From an uncultured Marinoscillum sp. (GTDB lineage: Bacteria > Bacteroidota > Bacteroidia > Cytophagales > MED-G16): 55,040 bases of DNA. Numbering within the stretch: position 1 is the first letter of the stretch; each line of letters begins with the position of its first letter. This document shows positions 27,872 through 36,115 of this stretch, in pieces. The notes beneath the pieces were generated by a model. It had not been told where the DNA came from. It searched no databases and was given only the letters and a program-made list of their open reading frames with translations. The position numbers were made by a program, and so were the translations under genes. The stretch covers positions 1-55,040 of the forward strand of contig CACPHX010000009.1 in assembly GCA_902633975.1 (NCBI GenBank). Reading direction: 5' to 3'.

Positions 27872-28690
27872 ATGAATAAAGTTTTCCAATTGAGCTTAAA
27901 TCGCCTTTTTTTAATTTTAATTTTTTTTAACGGAACAATCAATTCCCAACCTGTTGAACACCCAATTCCAGGTGAGAAAATTGATTTTTTAGTTTCATTT
28001 GGTATTTTTTCAGCAGGAAAAGCAACCATGTCAACTGCTGTTGATAAATATAATATTAATGATAAAGAAACATTCAAAATAGATGTTAACGGAAGAACAA
28101 CAGGTGTTTTTGATTTTTTTGCAAGGGTGAGAGATAATTGGGGATCTTATGTTAATGATTCTGAATTCAAACCTGAGAAATTCTACAGATACCTGGCTGA
28201 AGGAAAATATAGAAAAAATGAAATATTAAATTTTCAAAATGATTCAGATAGCATCCAAATTGAGGTATTGGATAAAGAGACAAAAAAATTTATTGAGTAT
28301 AAGTATTTACATTTTGAAGATGACATTCAAAAAATTGTAAGATCCTATTTTATGAATTATTGGATTGCAAGTTTAGCTTATCTGCGTTCACTAGATTACG
28401 ACTCTGCTAATTATGGAGATCTAATTGAAATTCCTTATTTCGAAAATAATTCAAAGTTCAGTTACCAGATGAAGTTTATTAGAAAAGAGGAAATCGACTC
28501 TAAAATTGGAAGATTTAATTCTATTGTTCTCTCGCCATTAATACCAGAGAAAAATAAACTTTTCAAGGAAGAGGATGCTGTTAAATTTTGGATCACTGAC
28601 GATGAAAAAAAAATTCCATTGATGTTAGAAGCTAAAATGAATTTTGGAAATTTTATTATTGAAATAGATGACTATTCTAATGTTAAATAA
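27872..28690 (+). CDS. DUF3108 periplasmic protein
   Basis: The 272-residue product has a signal peptide (LNRLFLILIFFNGTINSQ) and a mature beta-rich domain with the DUF3108 features: IPGEKIDFLVSFGIFSAGKATMS at the start, GRTTGVFDFFARVRDNWGSYVN, the FKPEKFYRYLAEGKYRKNE strand pair and the late VKFWITDDEKKIPLMLEAKMNFG. The family is periplasmic, widespread in Bacteroidota and of unknown function; an envelope role is likely. It precedes the response regulator on the same strand by 88 bases, in which no promoter stands out. Confidence 0.88.
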   Translation: MNKVFQLSLNRLFLILIFFNGTINSQPVEHPIPGEKIDFLVSFGIFSAGKATMSTAVDKYNINDKETFKIDVNGRTTGVFDFFARVRDNWGSYVNDSEFKPEKFYRYLAEGKYRKNEILNFQNDSDSIQIEVLDKETKKFIEYKYLHFEDDIQKIVRSYFMNYWIASLAYLRSLDYDSANYGDLIEIPYFENNSKFSYQMKFIRKEEIDSKIGRFNSIVLSPLIPEKNKLFKEEDAVKFWITDDEKKIPLMLEAKMNFGNFIIEIDDYSNVK

Positions 28691-28778
28691 ACTTTATTCA
28701 TATTTTAAGTTAATATTATCAATTAAAATTTCAGCTAAATTAAGAAAGTAAATAACCATAATAATTATAAATTGCTAT

Positions 28779-29465
28779 ATGCAAAACAAATCTGATTTTA
28801 AGATTTTAGCTATTGATGATGACAAAGATATTCTACTACTTTTAAAGTACAATCTCGAGTCAGAAGGTTATTATGTAGAAACAGCTTCATCGGGGAAAAA
28901 AGGAATTTCAATAGCTCAAAAGATTAATCCAAATTTAATGTTGGTTGATATAATGATGCCTGAAATGGACGGAATACAGACCTGTATTAAACTTAGAGAA
29001 ATTGATAACTTAAAATCATCTTATATTCTTTTCCTCACAGCAAGAACTGAAGAGTACTCTGAAGTTGCTGCCTTCGATGCTGGCGCAGATGATTACATCA
29101 CAAAGCCAATAAAACCTAGAGCTCTTTTGAGCAGAATTAATTCTTTTTATAAAAGGGCCTCATCTAAAGTAAGCTCATCAAAATCCCTTAAAGTTGGAGA
29201 TCTTGATATCAATAAAGATAGTTATGTAGTTAAGCTTAAGAATAAAGAAATTTTCTTTCCTAAGAAGGAATTTAATTTGTTATACTTCCTCGCAAGTAAT
29301 CCTAAAAAAGTATATAGTAGAGAATCTTTACTTAGAAATATTTGGGGTTCTGATGTTCATGTTGTAGCTAGGACTGTTGATGTTCATATTAGAAAGATAA
29401 GGGAAAAAATAGGTCAGAATTTTATAAGAACAATAAAGGGAGTAGGGTATAAATTTAAAAGTTAA
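28779..29465 (+). CDS. PhoB-like OmpR-family response regulator
   Basis: The 228-residue product has a receiver domain (residues 5-122) with the acidic pocket DDD near 13-15, the phosphoacceptor Asp57 in MLVDIMMPEMDG and Lys107 in ITKPIKP, followed by a winged-helix DNA-binding domain (about 130-228) ending in DVHIRKIREKIGQNFIRTIKGVGYKF. Sequence flavour (FDAGADDYITKPIKPRALLSRI) is that of the PhoB-like regulators of Bacteroidota. The matching kinase is at 34112, separated by the oppositely directed receptor/lipoprotein pair. The end overlaps the receptor gene by 11 bases. Confidence 0.9.
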   Translation: MQNKSDFKILAIDDDKDILLLLKYNLESEGYYVETASSGKKGISIAQKINPNLMLVDIMMPEMDGIQTCIKLREIDNLKSSYILFLTARTEEYSEVAAFDAGADDYITKPIKPRALLSRINSFYKRASSKVSSSKSLKVGDLDINKDSYVVKLKNKEIFFPKKEFNLLYFLASNPKKVYSRESLLRNIWGSDVHVVARTVDVHIRKIREKIGQNFIRTIKGVGYKFKS

Positions 29466-32262
29466 TTCCTAGGCTTAACTTAAATTCTCTTTTTGGAGAT
29501 AAACTAGAGTAAATTGATTTAATATCGTTTGTGTAATAGTAACTTTCAATCTTTTCATCTAGGAGGTTTTTGATTCCAAGTCCTAATTTTAAATTATCTG
29601 TTCTTCCAAATTTATAATTGAAATTTAAATTAAGACTATTAAAAGGTTCTGTGTAAATATCTGGAACATAATTAACACCAACTATTTGAAGGGTTTTCCC
29701 TTGAACATTATAATTTAATGAACCTTCAAAATTATTATTTATTGAATTGTAGTTTAACCCTAGATTGATTAGGTAAGGTGACTGTCCCTGAAGCTCTCTT
29801 TTTCTACTTACAACTTCTCCCGACCTTGCTGACTTTGTTCTTCCTTCATACTCCTTTTCATCCATTATCTCTTCCGATCTTATTATTGATGTATTAAATG
29901 TTAGTTTAAAATTTGAAAGTGATTCACTTATGAATTCTAAATTTTTCCTAAATTCTAACTCAATTCCATATACTTTAGCTTCGTCAACATTCTTTGGTGT
30001 GTAGTCATTAGGACTTGCCCCATTATATACAACAAGTTCTATTGGGTTTGTGAAGTCTTTATAAAACAAACTGATAGCATACATCTGAGCATCCTCTTGA
30101 AATAATTCCCATCTTAAATCATAATTTAAAATTTTTGTTGGTAGAATATCAATATTTCCAATAAACGTGGTAGAAGTTACTGGGTCAAATATTTGAGCAA
30201 TAGATTTTTCTTTAAATGAAGGCCTTGCAATTGTTCTGGATAATGAAAATCTCAAATTTGACATTTCTTTAAGACCGTAAATAAGGTTTATTGATGGAAA
30301 TAAATCTAGTTCACTTAAAAGATTTTCATCCTCGTATACAATATCTCCTTGTTGATTCTGTCCAGTGTAATATAGATTGTAATTTTCTGCTCTTAGACCC
30401 AATATACTTTTAAATTTCTCTGAAAGAGAAAATTCATTTGATAGATAAAAAGATAAATTTGATTGAATTGCATTATAGGTATTTGATATCTCATAGTTAC
30501 CATTTATATAACTACCTTGACCTGAATTAATAGTCCATAAATTTTCATCTAATAAAATTTCATCTGGGTCTCCAGACCAACTGTACAGATATTCTTTTCT
30601 GATATAAACCCTGTAGTTGAGAATTTCAAAATCTCTCTCTTTATAGGTATATGAGGAACCAATTTTAAGTTTAGATTCTCTACTAAAGAGTGAATAGGTT
30701 TTAGTAATATTTATTTTACCAGTTAGGTTATATTCGTCTAAATACCTCCAAATACGGGTAGGATCACCAGATTCACTCGGTTCAATGGTATATTTTTGTT
30801 CATCCCACCTGAAAGGTGTGAGTCGTAAGTCAGGATCTGTTACTTTAGAAAGAGTTGGAGATATTTTCCAGTCCACTATGAAATCACCAGAAGAGTTAGA
30901 GTGTTTTCCTTCTAGTAATACATTAGAAATCTGTCTTTGGGTATACTCTAAATTATCTTTAAATAACTCAACTGAATTTTCCCACAGATATTCCTGAAAA
31001 AAACTTCCAGCTCTAGACTCACCATTCTGAAGATGCATTACATTAATTTTATACTTTGACTTGTTTGTTTTGAAGGCAACTCCAACTAATCCACTTATAA
31101 ATGCTTCTCTTTTACCTAGACTTCCAATTTGATATCTATCTATAACTAATTCAGAAACATTTGGATCAACTTGTTTTCTCATCCAATAGTTCTCAAAATT
31201 TTCATAAAAAGTATAATCGTTTTTGATATTAAATGAACCGATTAAACCAAGAGTGTTTCCTGACTTTAAATTGTACTGATTGCCGTAAGTTATACCAAGT
31301 CCAAAATTCATTGAGCTATTTCCAATTTTAGATGCAAGATTTGGATCAAAGGAGTCTGTTATCGATGTGAGGATAGGATCCTGATCAACTGTTTGAGGTA
31401 TAACAGTTCTTCTGTCTATTGGTACCTCTCTCATCCCATTGTCAAAACCTAACCAGTCCGTTTCACTCCCGTCATAATATGGAAAGTTATCTTTAAAGTG
31501 CATTGACGGATTATAAGTTCCACTAAAAGAAATATTAAATTCTTTCTCCTCTGGGAAATCTTTTGTTTCAATATTAACTATGCCTCCTGTAAAGTCAGCT
31601 GGTAAGTCAGCACTTGATGATTTTAGTATAACAATATTTTTTATGAGATTTGTTGGAAAAATATCCATTTGAAGGGTATTCCTGTCAGGGTCTAGTCCAG
31701 GAATGTCTAATCCATTTAAAATTGTTTTTGTGTACCTATCCCCTAAGCCTCTTACAAATACATATTTTCCTCCTTGAATAGAAACACCGGGAACTCTTTT
31801 TATAGCTGCTGCTGCATCACTGTCTCCAATTTTTTTAAAATTTTCTGCAGTTATTCCATCTAGAAGGTTTGGAGATTTTCTCTGTACAGAAAGGAGTGCT
31901 GATTCACTATCAGCAATTACTGCAGCGGTAACCACTACATCTTCAAGTAGTTCGGACTCATATTCAAGGCTTACTGAAAGAGGGTAAATAGCTCCTTCAT
32001 TTACAGTAACATCAGTAACTACTATACTTTCATATCCAACGTAAGAGAATTCAATAGAATAATTTCCAGGCTGTACCTCCAAGTTATAGTTTCCCTCAAA
32101 GTCAGTTGTTGTTCCAGTCCCTAGTTCTTTGACAATTATATTTGCAAAAGGCAAACCTTCCTGAGATGATTTATCTTTTAATGTCCCCCTGATAATTCCA
32201 TTTTGACTTAATGATAATTCGGGTATAAAGAATAATATTATTAATGTAATAATTCTTACCAT
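29455..32262 (-). CDS. TonB-dependent outer-membrane receptor with carboxypeptidase-like N-domain
   Basis: The 935-residue product has a signal peptide (to about residue 19), a carboxypeptidase-regulatory-like beta sandwich (about 22-100, IIRGTLKDKSSQEGLPFANIIVKELGTG), a plug (about 125-235) and a 22-strand-type barrel that ends in a terminal Phe. The plug has RVPGVSIQGGKYVFVRGLGDRYTKTILNGLDIPGLDPDRNTLQMD, a form I associate with one receptor subfamily of flavobacteria rather than SusC. The upstream lipoprotein is its likely partner. Location between a PhoB-like and a PhoR-like gene suggests uptake of a phosphorus source, but this is inference. Confidence 0.93.
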   Translation of the reverse strand: MVRIITLIILFFIPELSLSQNGIIRGTLKDKSSQEGLPFANIIVKELGTGTTTDFEGNYNLEVQPGNYSIEFSYVGYESIVVTDVTVNEGAIYPLSVSLEYESELLEDVVVTAAVIADSESALLSVQRKSPNLLDGITAENFKKIGDSDAAAAIKRVPGVSIQGGKYVFVRGLGDRYTKTILNGLDIPGLDPDRNTLQMDIFPTNLIKNIVILKSSSADLPADFTGGIVNIETKDFPEEKEFNISFSGTYNPSMHFKDNFPYYDGSETDWLGFDNGMREVPIDRRTVIPQTVDQDPILTSITDSFDPNLASKIGNSSMNFGLGITYGNQYNLKSGNTLGLIGSFNIKNDYTFYENFENYWMRKQVDPNVSELVIDRYQIGSLGKREAFISGLVGVAFKTNKSKYKINVMHLQNGESRAGSFFQEYLWENSVELFKDNLEYTQRQISNVLLEGKHSNSSGDFIVDWKISPTLSKVTDPDLRLTPFRWDEQKYTIEPSESGDPTRIWRYLDEYNLTGKINITKTYSLFSRESKLKIGSSYTYKERDFEILNYRVYIRKEYLYSWSGDPDEILLDENLWTINSGQGSYINGNYEISNTYNAIQSNLSFYLSNEFSLSEKFKSILGLRAENYNLYYTGQNQQGDIVYEDENLLSELDLFPSINLIYGLKEMSNLRFSLSRTIARPSFKEKSIAQIFDPVTSTTFIGNIDILPTKILNYDLRWELFQEDAQMYAISLFYKDFTNPIELVVYNGASPNDYTPKNVDEAKVYGIELEFRKNLEFISESLSNFKLTFNTSIIRSEEIMDEKEYEGRTKSARSGEVVSRKRELQGQSPYLINLGLNYNSINNNFEGSLNYNVQGKTLQIVGVNYVPDIYTEPFNSLNLNFNYKFGRTDNLKLGLGIKNLLDEKIESYYYTNDIKSIYSSLSPKREFKLSLGINF

Positions 32263-32279
32263 AAAAATATTTAGGCTAA

Positions 32280-32311
32280 AATAAAAATAGCCCGGATAAA
32301 TCCGGGCTATT
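32280..32311 (-). terminator. intrinsic terminator between the lipoprotein and receptor genes
   Basis: Read on the minus strand, an 11-base stem (32311-32301 with 32296-32286, core AGCCCGGA) closes a 4-base loop and runs into TTTTTAT. It follows the lipoprotein stop by 29 bases and precedes the receptor ATG by about 20. Partial read-through would make the lipoprotein mRNA more abundant than the receptor mRNA. Confidence 0.85.
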
Positions 32312-32340
32312 ACTATATTAACTAATTGTTAATTCTTTAA

Positions 32341-33885
32341 TTAATATAGACCATTTGCTTTTGACCATGTCCAATCAAATCCAGCTAAGGTAGCACCAAC
32401 AGTCTGACTTCCAGCAGTTACAACTGTTACGGCAGCACTTCCTGATGGATTGTTGATCATTGTTCTTGTACCACTAATTTCAGGCATGATGTTTAAAACA
32501 TCTGAGTCTGCAGCATTTAAAGCTATTTCCCAACTCTCAAATGATAGCGTACCAGCTGCATAAGTTGCATCTGAACCAGAACTTAATGACACATCCCCGT
32601 CACCTGCTGGTGGGAAGTTGTATGCATATACATTTTTGTTTGCTCCTAAAGCAGACTTTCTGTAGTCAGCAATTTCACTTTTTGCAGTACCACCATTACC
32701 AATAAGGGTGATTCCATCTAAGGTAAATCCTGCTTCCATAGAACCCTCAGGACCGTCAATTTCAAGGGCATGATCAGAACCAGGTCCCTGTAGAGAAACA
32801 CTGTTAGTAACTGAACCAGAGTATGATTGATCAATATCAATTCCATCGTCATCGTGGAAAGCAGTCATGCAATAATCACAATCTACTGAACCACCAAAGA
32901 ATTCAATACCGTCATCTTTGTTAGCAACAACCTCTATGTAAGAAATTGAAGTACCAGATCCTACGCCTCCTAGAGTTAGGCCATTGATTTCATTACCCTC
33001 ACCGAGTAGTGATCCACCGTGTCTAATTGAAATGTATTTAAGTGTTCCGGAATTGTCTGCGTCATCGCTACCACCGTATGAACCAAATGTTAAGTCAGCA
33101 GGGACACCTTCAATTTGTGCACTTACTACGTCAACTCCGTCGTCATCAGATGCTGAGATTTTAGCTTTTCCTAATACAATTAATCCACCCCACAGTCCTG
33201 AATCATCAGTTGTTAGGTTAGTACCTGAAGTTGATCCTAACTCAATATTATCTGTCGTTGATGTGAAAACTATAGGCGCAGAAGCTGTTCCTACAGCATT
33301 TATTTTCCCACCCATGCCAACAATTAATGCAGAGGATAGAGATCCAGTACCTGGTGAACCCTTTATTATAGTACCAGCCTCGATAGTTAAAGTAACACCG
33401 TCAGCAACATAAACTTTGTTATTTAGAATATGGAATCTGTCAGCTGTCCAAGTCTCATCAGAATCAATTACACCACTGTGCTGAACTGGTGCAGGAGCTG
33501 TTGGCTCTGCAGTTACGTTAATTACAGCAGTTTGTGAAGAAGATTTTCCTTGGGCATCAGTTACTGTTAAAGTTAATGACGCAGCCCCAGCAGTTGAACC
33601 AGCAGTGAATGTAGCAACTACATCCCCACTTGTTGCACCTGCAGCAGGAGCAGATTTCTCAACAGCAGTACCGCCAGTAGCAGACCAAGCTGATGAAGCA
33701 TAACCACCAGGAGCAGATACGCTAAATGTAATGTCCACGGCTGTTCCTGTTTGTGCTGAACTTACACTGCTTGGAGCAGTTAAAGTAGGAGCATCATACA
33801 CCGGACTAACAACCGGTTCAGGATCATCTTCACATGCAGTGAATACGAATAACCCTATAAATAGTAATCCAAATATTTTTTTCAT
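32341..33885 (-). CDS. outer-membrane lipoprotein with Ig-like and beta-helix regions
   Basis: The 514-residue product has a lipoprotein signal (FVFTAC, lipid Cys18) followed by acidic residues, which in Bacteroidota often marks surface export. About residues 33-130 form an Ig/PKD-like domain (APTLTAPSSVSS ... LTVTDAQGKSSS). From about 135 the sequence becomes a repetitive parallel beta-helix type region (ADGVTLTIEAGTIIKG, NKVYVADG, many GG and DDG turns). The gene is richer in G+C and uses a narrow codon set, as expected for an abundant protein. It is separated from the TonB receptor gene only by a terminator, so the pair probably acts in one uptake system. Confidence 0.85.
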   Translation of the reverse strand: MKKIFGLLFIGLFVFTACEDDPEPVVSPVYDAPTLTAPSSVSSAQTGTAVDITFSVSAPGGYASSAWSATGGTAVEKSAPAAGATSGDVVATFTAGSTAGAASLTLTVTDAQGKSSSQTAVINVTAEPTAPAPVQHSGVIDSDETWTADRFHILNNKVYVADGVTLTIEAGTIIKGSPGTGSLSSALIVGMGGKINAVGTASAPIVFTSTTDNIELGSTSGTNLTTDDSGLWGGLIVLGKAKISASDDDGVDVVSAQIEGVPADLTFGSYGGSDDADNSGTLKYISIRHGGSLLGEGNEINGLTLGGVGSGTSISYIEVVANKDDGIEFFGGSVDCDYCMTAFHDDDGIDIDQSYSGSVTNSVSLQGPGSDHALEIDGPEGSMEAGFTLDGITLIGNGGTAKSEIADYRKSALGANKNVYAYNFPPAGDGDVSLSSGSDATYAAGTLSFESWEIALNAADSDVLNIMPEISGTRTMINNPSGSAAVTVVTAGSQTVGATLAGFDWTWSKANGLY

Positions 33886-33972
33886 ATAATTATATTTAAT
33901 TTTTATTATTTTATTTGTTAAATAAACTAATCAAAAGTAGAATTGTCTTGTGATTGACAGATTATGAATATT

Positions 33973-34033
33973 TTAACAAAATGTTAAAAATTTATTTCCC
34001 TTACTTTAACTTATCATTAATGAATTGTTAATT
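33973..34033. promoter_or_regulatory. array of TTAA hexamers at 11-base period, Pho-box-like candidate
   Basis: TTAACA (33973), TTAAAA (33984), TTAACT (34006), TTAATG (34017) and TTAATT (34028) begin at multiples of 11 bases from the first; only the position at 33995 is unmatched. PhoB/PhoP-type regulators bind direct repeats with an 11-base period, and TTAACA is the Bacillus PhoP half-site. The array lies between the divergent lipoprotein and kinase genes. An inverted pair TTTTAACA/TGTTAAAA is also present at 33971-33989. The binding protein is inferred. Confidence 0.4.
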
Positions 34034-34099
34034 AGATCAGATTAATAAAATTCAAAAAATTTTTGCTTAAAAGAATTTCGATTTAATTATTCAAAAAAG

Positions 34100-34107
34100 T
34101 AAATTTA
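34100..34107 (+). promoter_or_regulatory. TAnnTTTR box before the histidine kinase
   Basis: TAAATTTA ends 4 bases before the ATG and lies in a 19-base stretch identical to the one before hutH. It is a candidate -7 element or initiation signal. Confidence 0.5.
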
Positions 34108-34111
34108 TTTA

Positions 34112-35212
34112 ATGAATAACTCAAAGGCAGTCTCTGTATTATTTGGTCTAATAGTAGGTATAATATCAACATTAACTGCTCTTTTACTTGGAGTAAGTGA
34201 AGGCATTAGCCTCTTGACAGCTGCAATAATATCCTTTTCATCTTCTACGCTACTTTTCGCTATAATTACTGAAAATCTGTTTGATAAGAAAATAAACGAA
34301 ATTTACCGCTCTTTCGAAAAAATAAGGAATAAAGATTTCGAAACAGTAGAATCGGACACAAGTCTTTTGAGAGAAATTAATCCTCTCAAAGGTATTAACC
34401 AAGAAATATATAGTTACGCAAGTTTAAAGCAACTTGAAATTGACGAGCTTGAGAGACTGGAGACTTTTAGAAGAGAGTTTTTACAGGATGTCTCTCATGA
34501 GCTGAAAACACCTCTATTTTCAGCTCAAGGATTTGTTCATACATTATTAGATAATATTAATGCAGATAAGGAAATAAGAGAAAAGTTTTTAAAAAAAGCA
34601 GCAAAAAGTCTTGACTACTTAGATCTTCTTGTTAGAGATTTACTTACAATATCACAAATAGAATCGGGTGAGATTAAAATGAAAATGGAGGCTTTCGATA
34701 TCGTATCATTAATTGATGAAACTGTTGAGCAGATAGAGCCTATTGCCTTATCTAAGAAAATTGATATCTCTGTTGTAAAAAAAGATTGGAAGTCTGTTAT
34801 TGTATTAGCTGACTATTACAGAATATTTCAGGTCCTTAAAAACCTGTTAAGTAATGCAATTAAATATTCAGAGGATAATTCAAATATTGAAATCCAGATT
34901 GAAAAAAGAAAAAAGGTTGTTAACCTTAGTGTATTAGATTCCGGTATAGGAATCCCAAAAAACGATAGAAAGAGAATATTTGAGAGATTCTATAGAATCG
35001 ATAAGAGTAGATCTAAGAAGAAAGGAGGAACTGGTTTAGGTTTAGCAATTGTAAAACATATTATCGAGGGACATAAAACAAAAATTAAATTAAAATCTAA
35101 AATAAATAATGGTTCTAGATTCTCATTTAACTTAAAGCTTGCTCCAAATAAAAAAAGGAAGAAGAAATCATTGAGAAAAATACTAAAAAAACAAGAAGTT
35201 GCCCCCCTGTAA
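34112..35212 (+). CDS. PhoR-like sensor histidine kinase
   Basis: The 366-residue product has two N-terminal membrane helices (about 7-27 and 32-53) with almost no periplasmic loop, so it probably senses within or under the membrane. A linker follows, then the H-box FLQDVSHELKTPL with His129, the N-box LKNLLSNAIKYSE, and ATP-lid motifs DSGIGIP and GGTGLGLAIVKHIIEGH. Its shape matches the PhoR-like kinases beside PhoB-like genes in flavobacteria. The regulator is about 4.6 kb upstream, past the lipoprotein and receptor genes. The C-terminal tail is very basic. Confidence 0.9.
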   Translation: MNNSKAVSVLFGLIVGIISTLTALLLGVSEGISLLTAAIISFSSSTLLFAIITENLFDKKINEIYRSFEKIRNKDFETVESDTSLLREINPLKGINQEIYSYASLKQLEIDELERLETFRREFLQDVSHELKTPLFSAQGFVHTLLDNINADKEIREKFLKKAAKSLDYLDLLVRDLLTISQIESGEIKMKMEAFDIVSLIDETVEQIEPIALSKKIDISVVKKDWKSVIVLADYYRIFQVLKNLLSNAIKYSEDNSNIEIQIEKRKKVVNLSVLDSGIGIPKNDRKRIFERFYRIDKSRSKKKGGTGLGLAIVKHIIEGHKTKIKLKSKINNGSRFSFNLKLAPNKKRKKKSLRKILKKQEVAPL

Positions 35213-35229
35213 TATTTACTAGCTAAATA

Positions 35230-35260
35230 TTGTTTTTATTTATTAATAAATCTATTTTTG
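35230..35260 (+). promoter_or_regulatory. Bacteroidota promoter of the rplM-tsf operon
   Basis: TTG (35230-35232), 20 bases, TATTTTTG (35253-35260), 17 bases before the rplM ATG. Both elements match the Bacteroidota consensus and predict a short leader of about ten bases. Confidence 0.65.
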
Positions 35261-35277
35261 CTCACTTTTAAAAGCTT

Positions 35278-35724
35278 ATGGATTCAAATAGTTTTAAGAC
35301 ATCTTATCTAAATAAAGAATCGATCGTCAAAAATTGGTTCGTTGCTAATGCTGATGGTAAGACTTTAGGTAGATTTTCTTCTGATGTTGCTAAAATCCTA
35401 AGAGGAAAACATAAGGCTTCTTATACACCTCACATGGATTGTGGAGATTATGTGATAGTTATTAACTCTGATAACATAAAGCTCACCGGAAACAAATGGA
35501 GGGATAAAAAATATGTATCTCACAGTGGGTACCCTGGTGGTCAAAAAATAATTAGTCCATTAGATCTTAAGGAAAAAAAGTCATCAAAATTTATTGTTGA
35601 AAAGGCAATTAGAGGAATGTTACCTAAAAATAGACTTGGTAGACAACTATTTAGAAACCTATTTGTGTATGAAGACGCCAATCATCCGCATGATGGCCAG
35701 AAACCTAAAGAAATAAAAATTTAA
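35278..35724 (+). CDS. rplM: 50S ribosomal protein L13
   Basis: L13 is an early-assembly 23S rRNA-binding protein. The 148-residue product has the family core: KNWFVANADGKTLGRFSSDVAKILRGKHKASYTPHMDCGDYVIVIN and the C-terminal VEKAIRGMLPKNRLGRQLFRNLFVYEDANHPH. It opens the rplM-rpsI-rpsB-tsf operon, the usual order in Bacteroidota. The stop is followed after one base by the rpsI ATG (TAATATG). Confidence 0.98.
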   Translation: MDSNSFKTSYLNKESIVKNWFVANADGKTLGRFSSDVAKILRGKHKASYTPHMDCGDYVIVINSDNIKLTGNKWRDKKYVSHSGYPGGQKIISPLDLKEKKSSKFIVEKAIRGMLPKNRLGRQLFRNLFVYEDANHPHDGQKPKEIKI

Positions 35725-35725
35725 T

Positions 35726-36112
35726 ATGGAGTATATAAGTTCAGTAGGTAGAAGAAAGACATCTGTAGCAAGACTATACATGAAACCAGGTAAAGGTTCT
35801 TTCAAAATAAATAACACTGATCTTGATAAATACTTTTCTTCAGAACTAATGAGGCTAATAGTAGAGCAGCCTTTAAAATCTGTTAATGCTTCTGATAAAT
35901 TTGATTTTAAGGTTAATATTTATGGAGGTGGGTTAAAAGGTCAAGCTGAAGCAATTAGGCTTGCTGTATCTAGAGCTTTAGTTAAGAATGACGATGAGAC
36001 AAGACCAATACTAAAGAAAGAAGGCTTTCTAACCAGAGATCCTAGAATGGTTGAACGTAAAAAATATGGAAGAAGAAAAGCTAGAAGAGCTTTCCAGTGG
36101 GTCAAAAGATAA
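35726..36112 (+). CDS. rpsI: 30S ribosomal protein S9
   Basis: S9 reaches the P-site tRNA with its basic tail. The 128-residue product has SSVGRRKTSVARLYMKPGKG at the N-terminus, GGGLKGQAEAIRLAVSRAL in the middle and the classic ending KYGRRKARRAFQWVKR, which ends in the conserved Lys-Arg pair. It lies one base after rplM and three before rpsB. Confidence 0.98.
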   Translation: MEYISSVGRRKTSVARLYMKPGKGSFKINNTDLDKYFSSELMRLIVEQPLKSVNASDKFDFKVNIYGGGLKGQAEAIRLAVSRALVKNDDETRPILKKEGFLTRDPRMVERKKYGRRKARRAFQWVKR

Positions 36113-36115
36113 AAT

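Noticed and set aside
32984-33412. A 142-codon plus-strand frame opposite the lipoprotein
   Set aside because: It is antisense to a G+C-richer gene with biased codons, which lengthens shadow frames; it has no start signal or motif.
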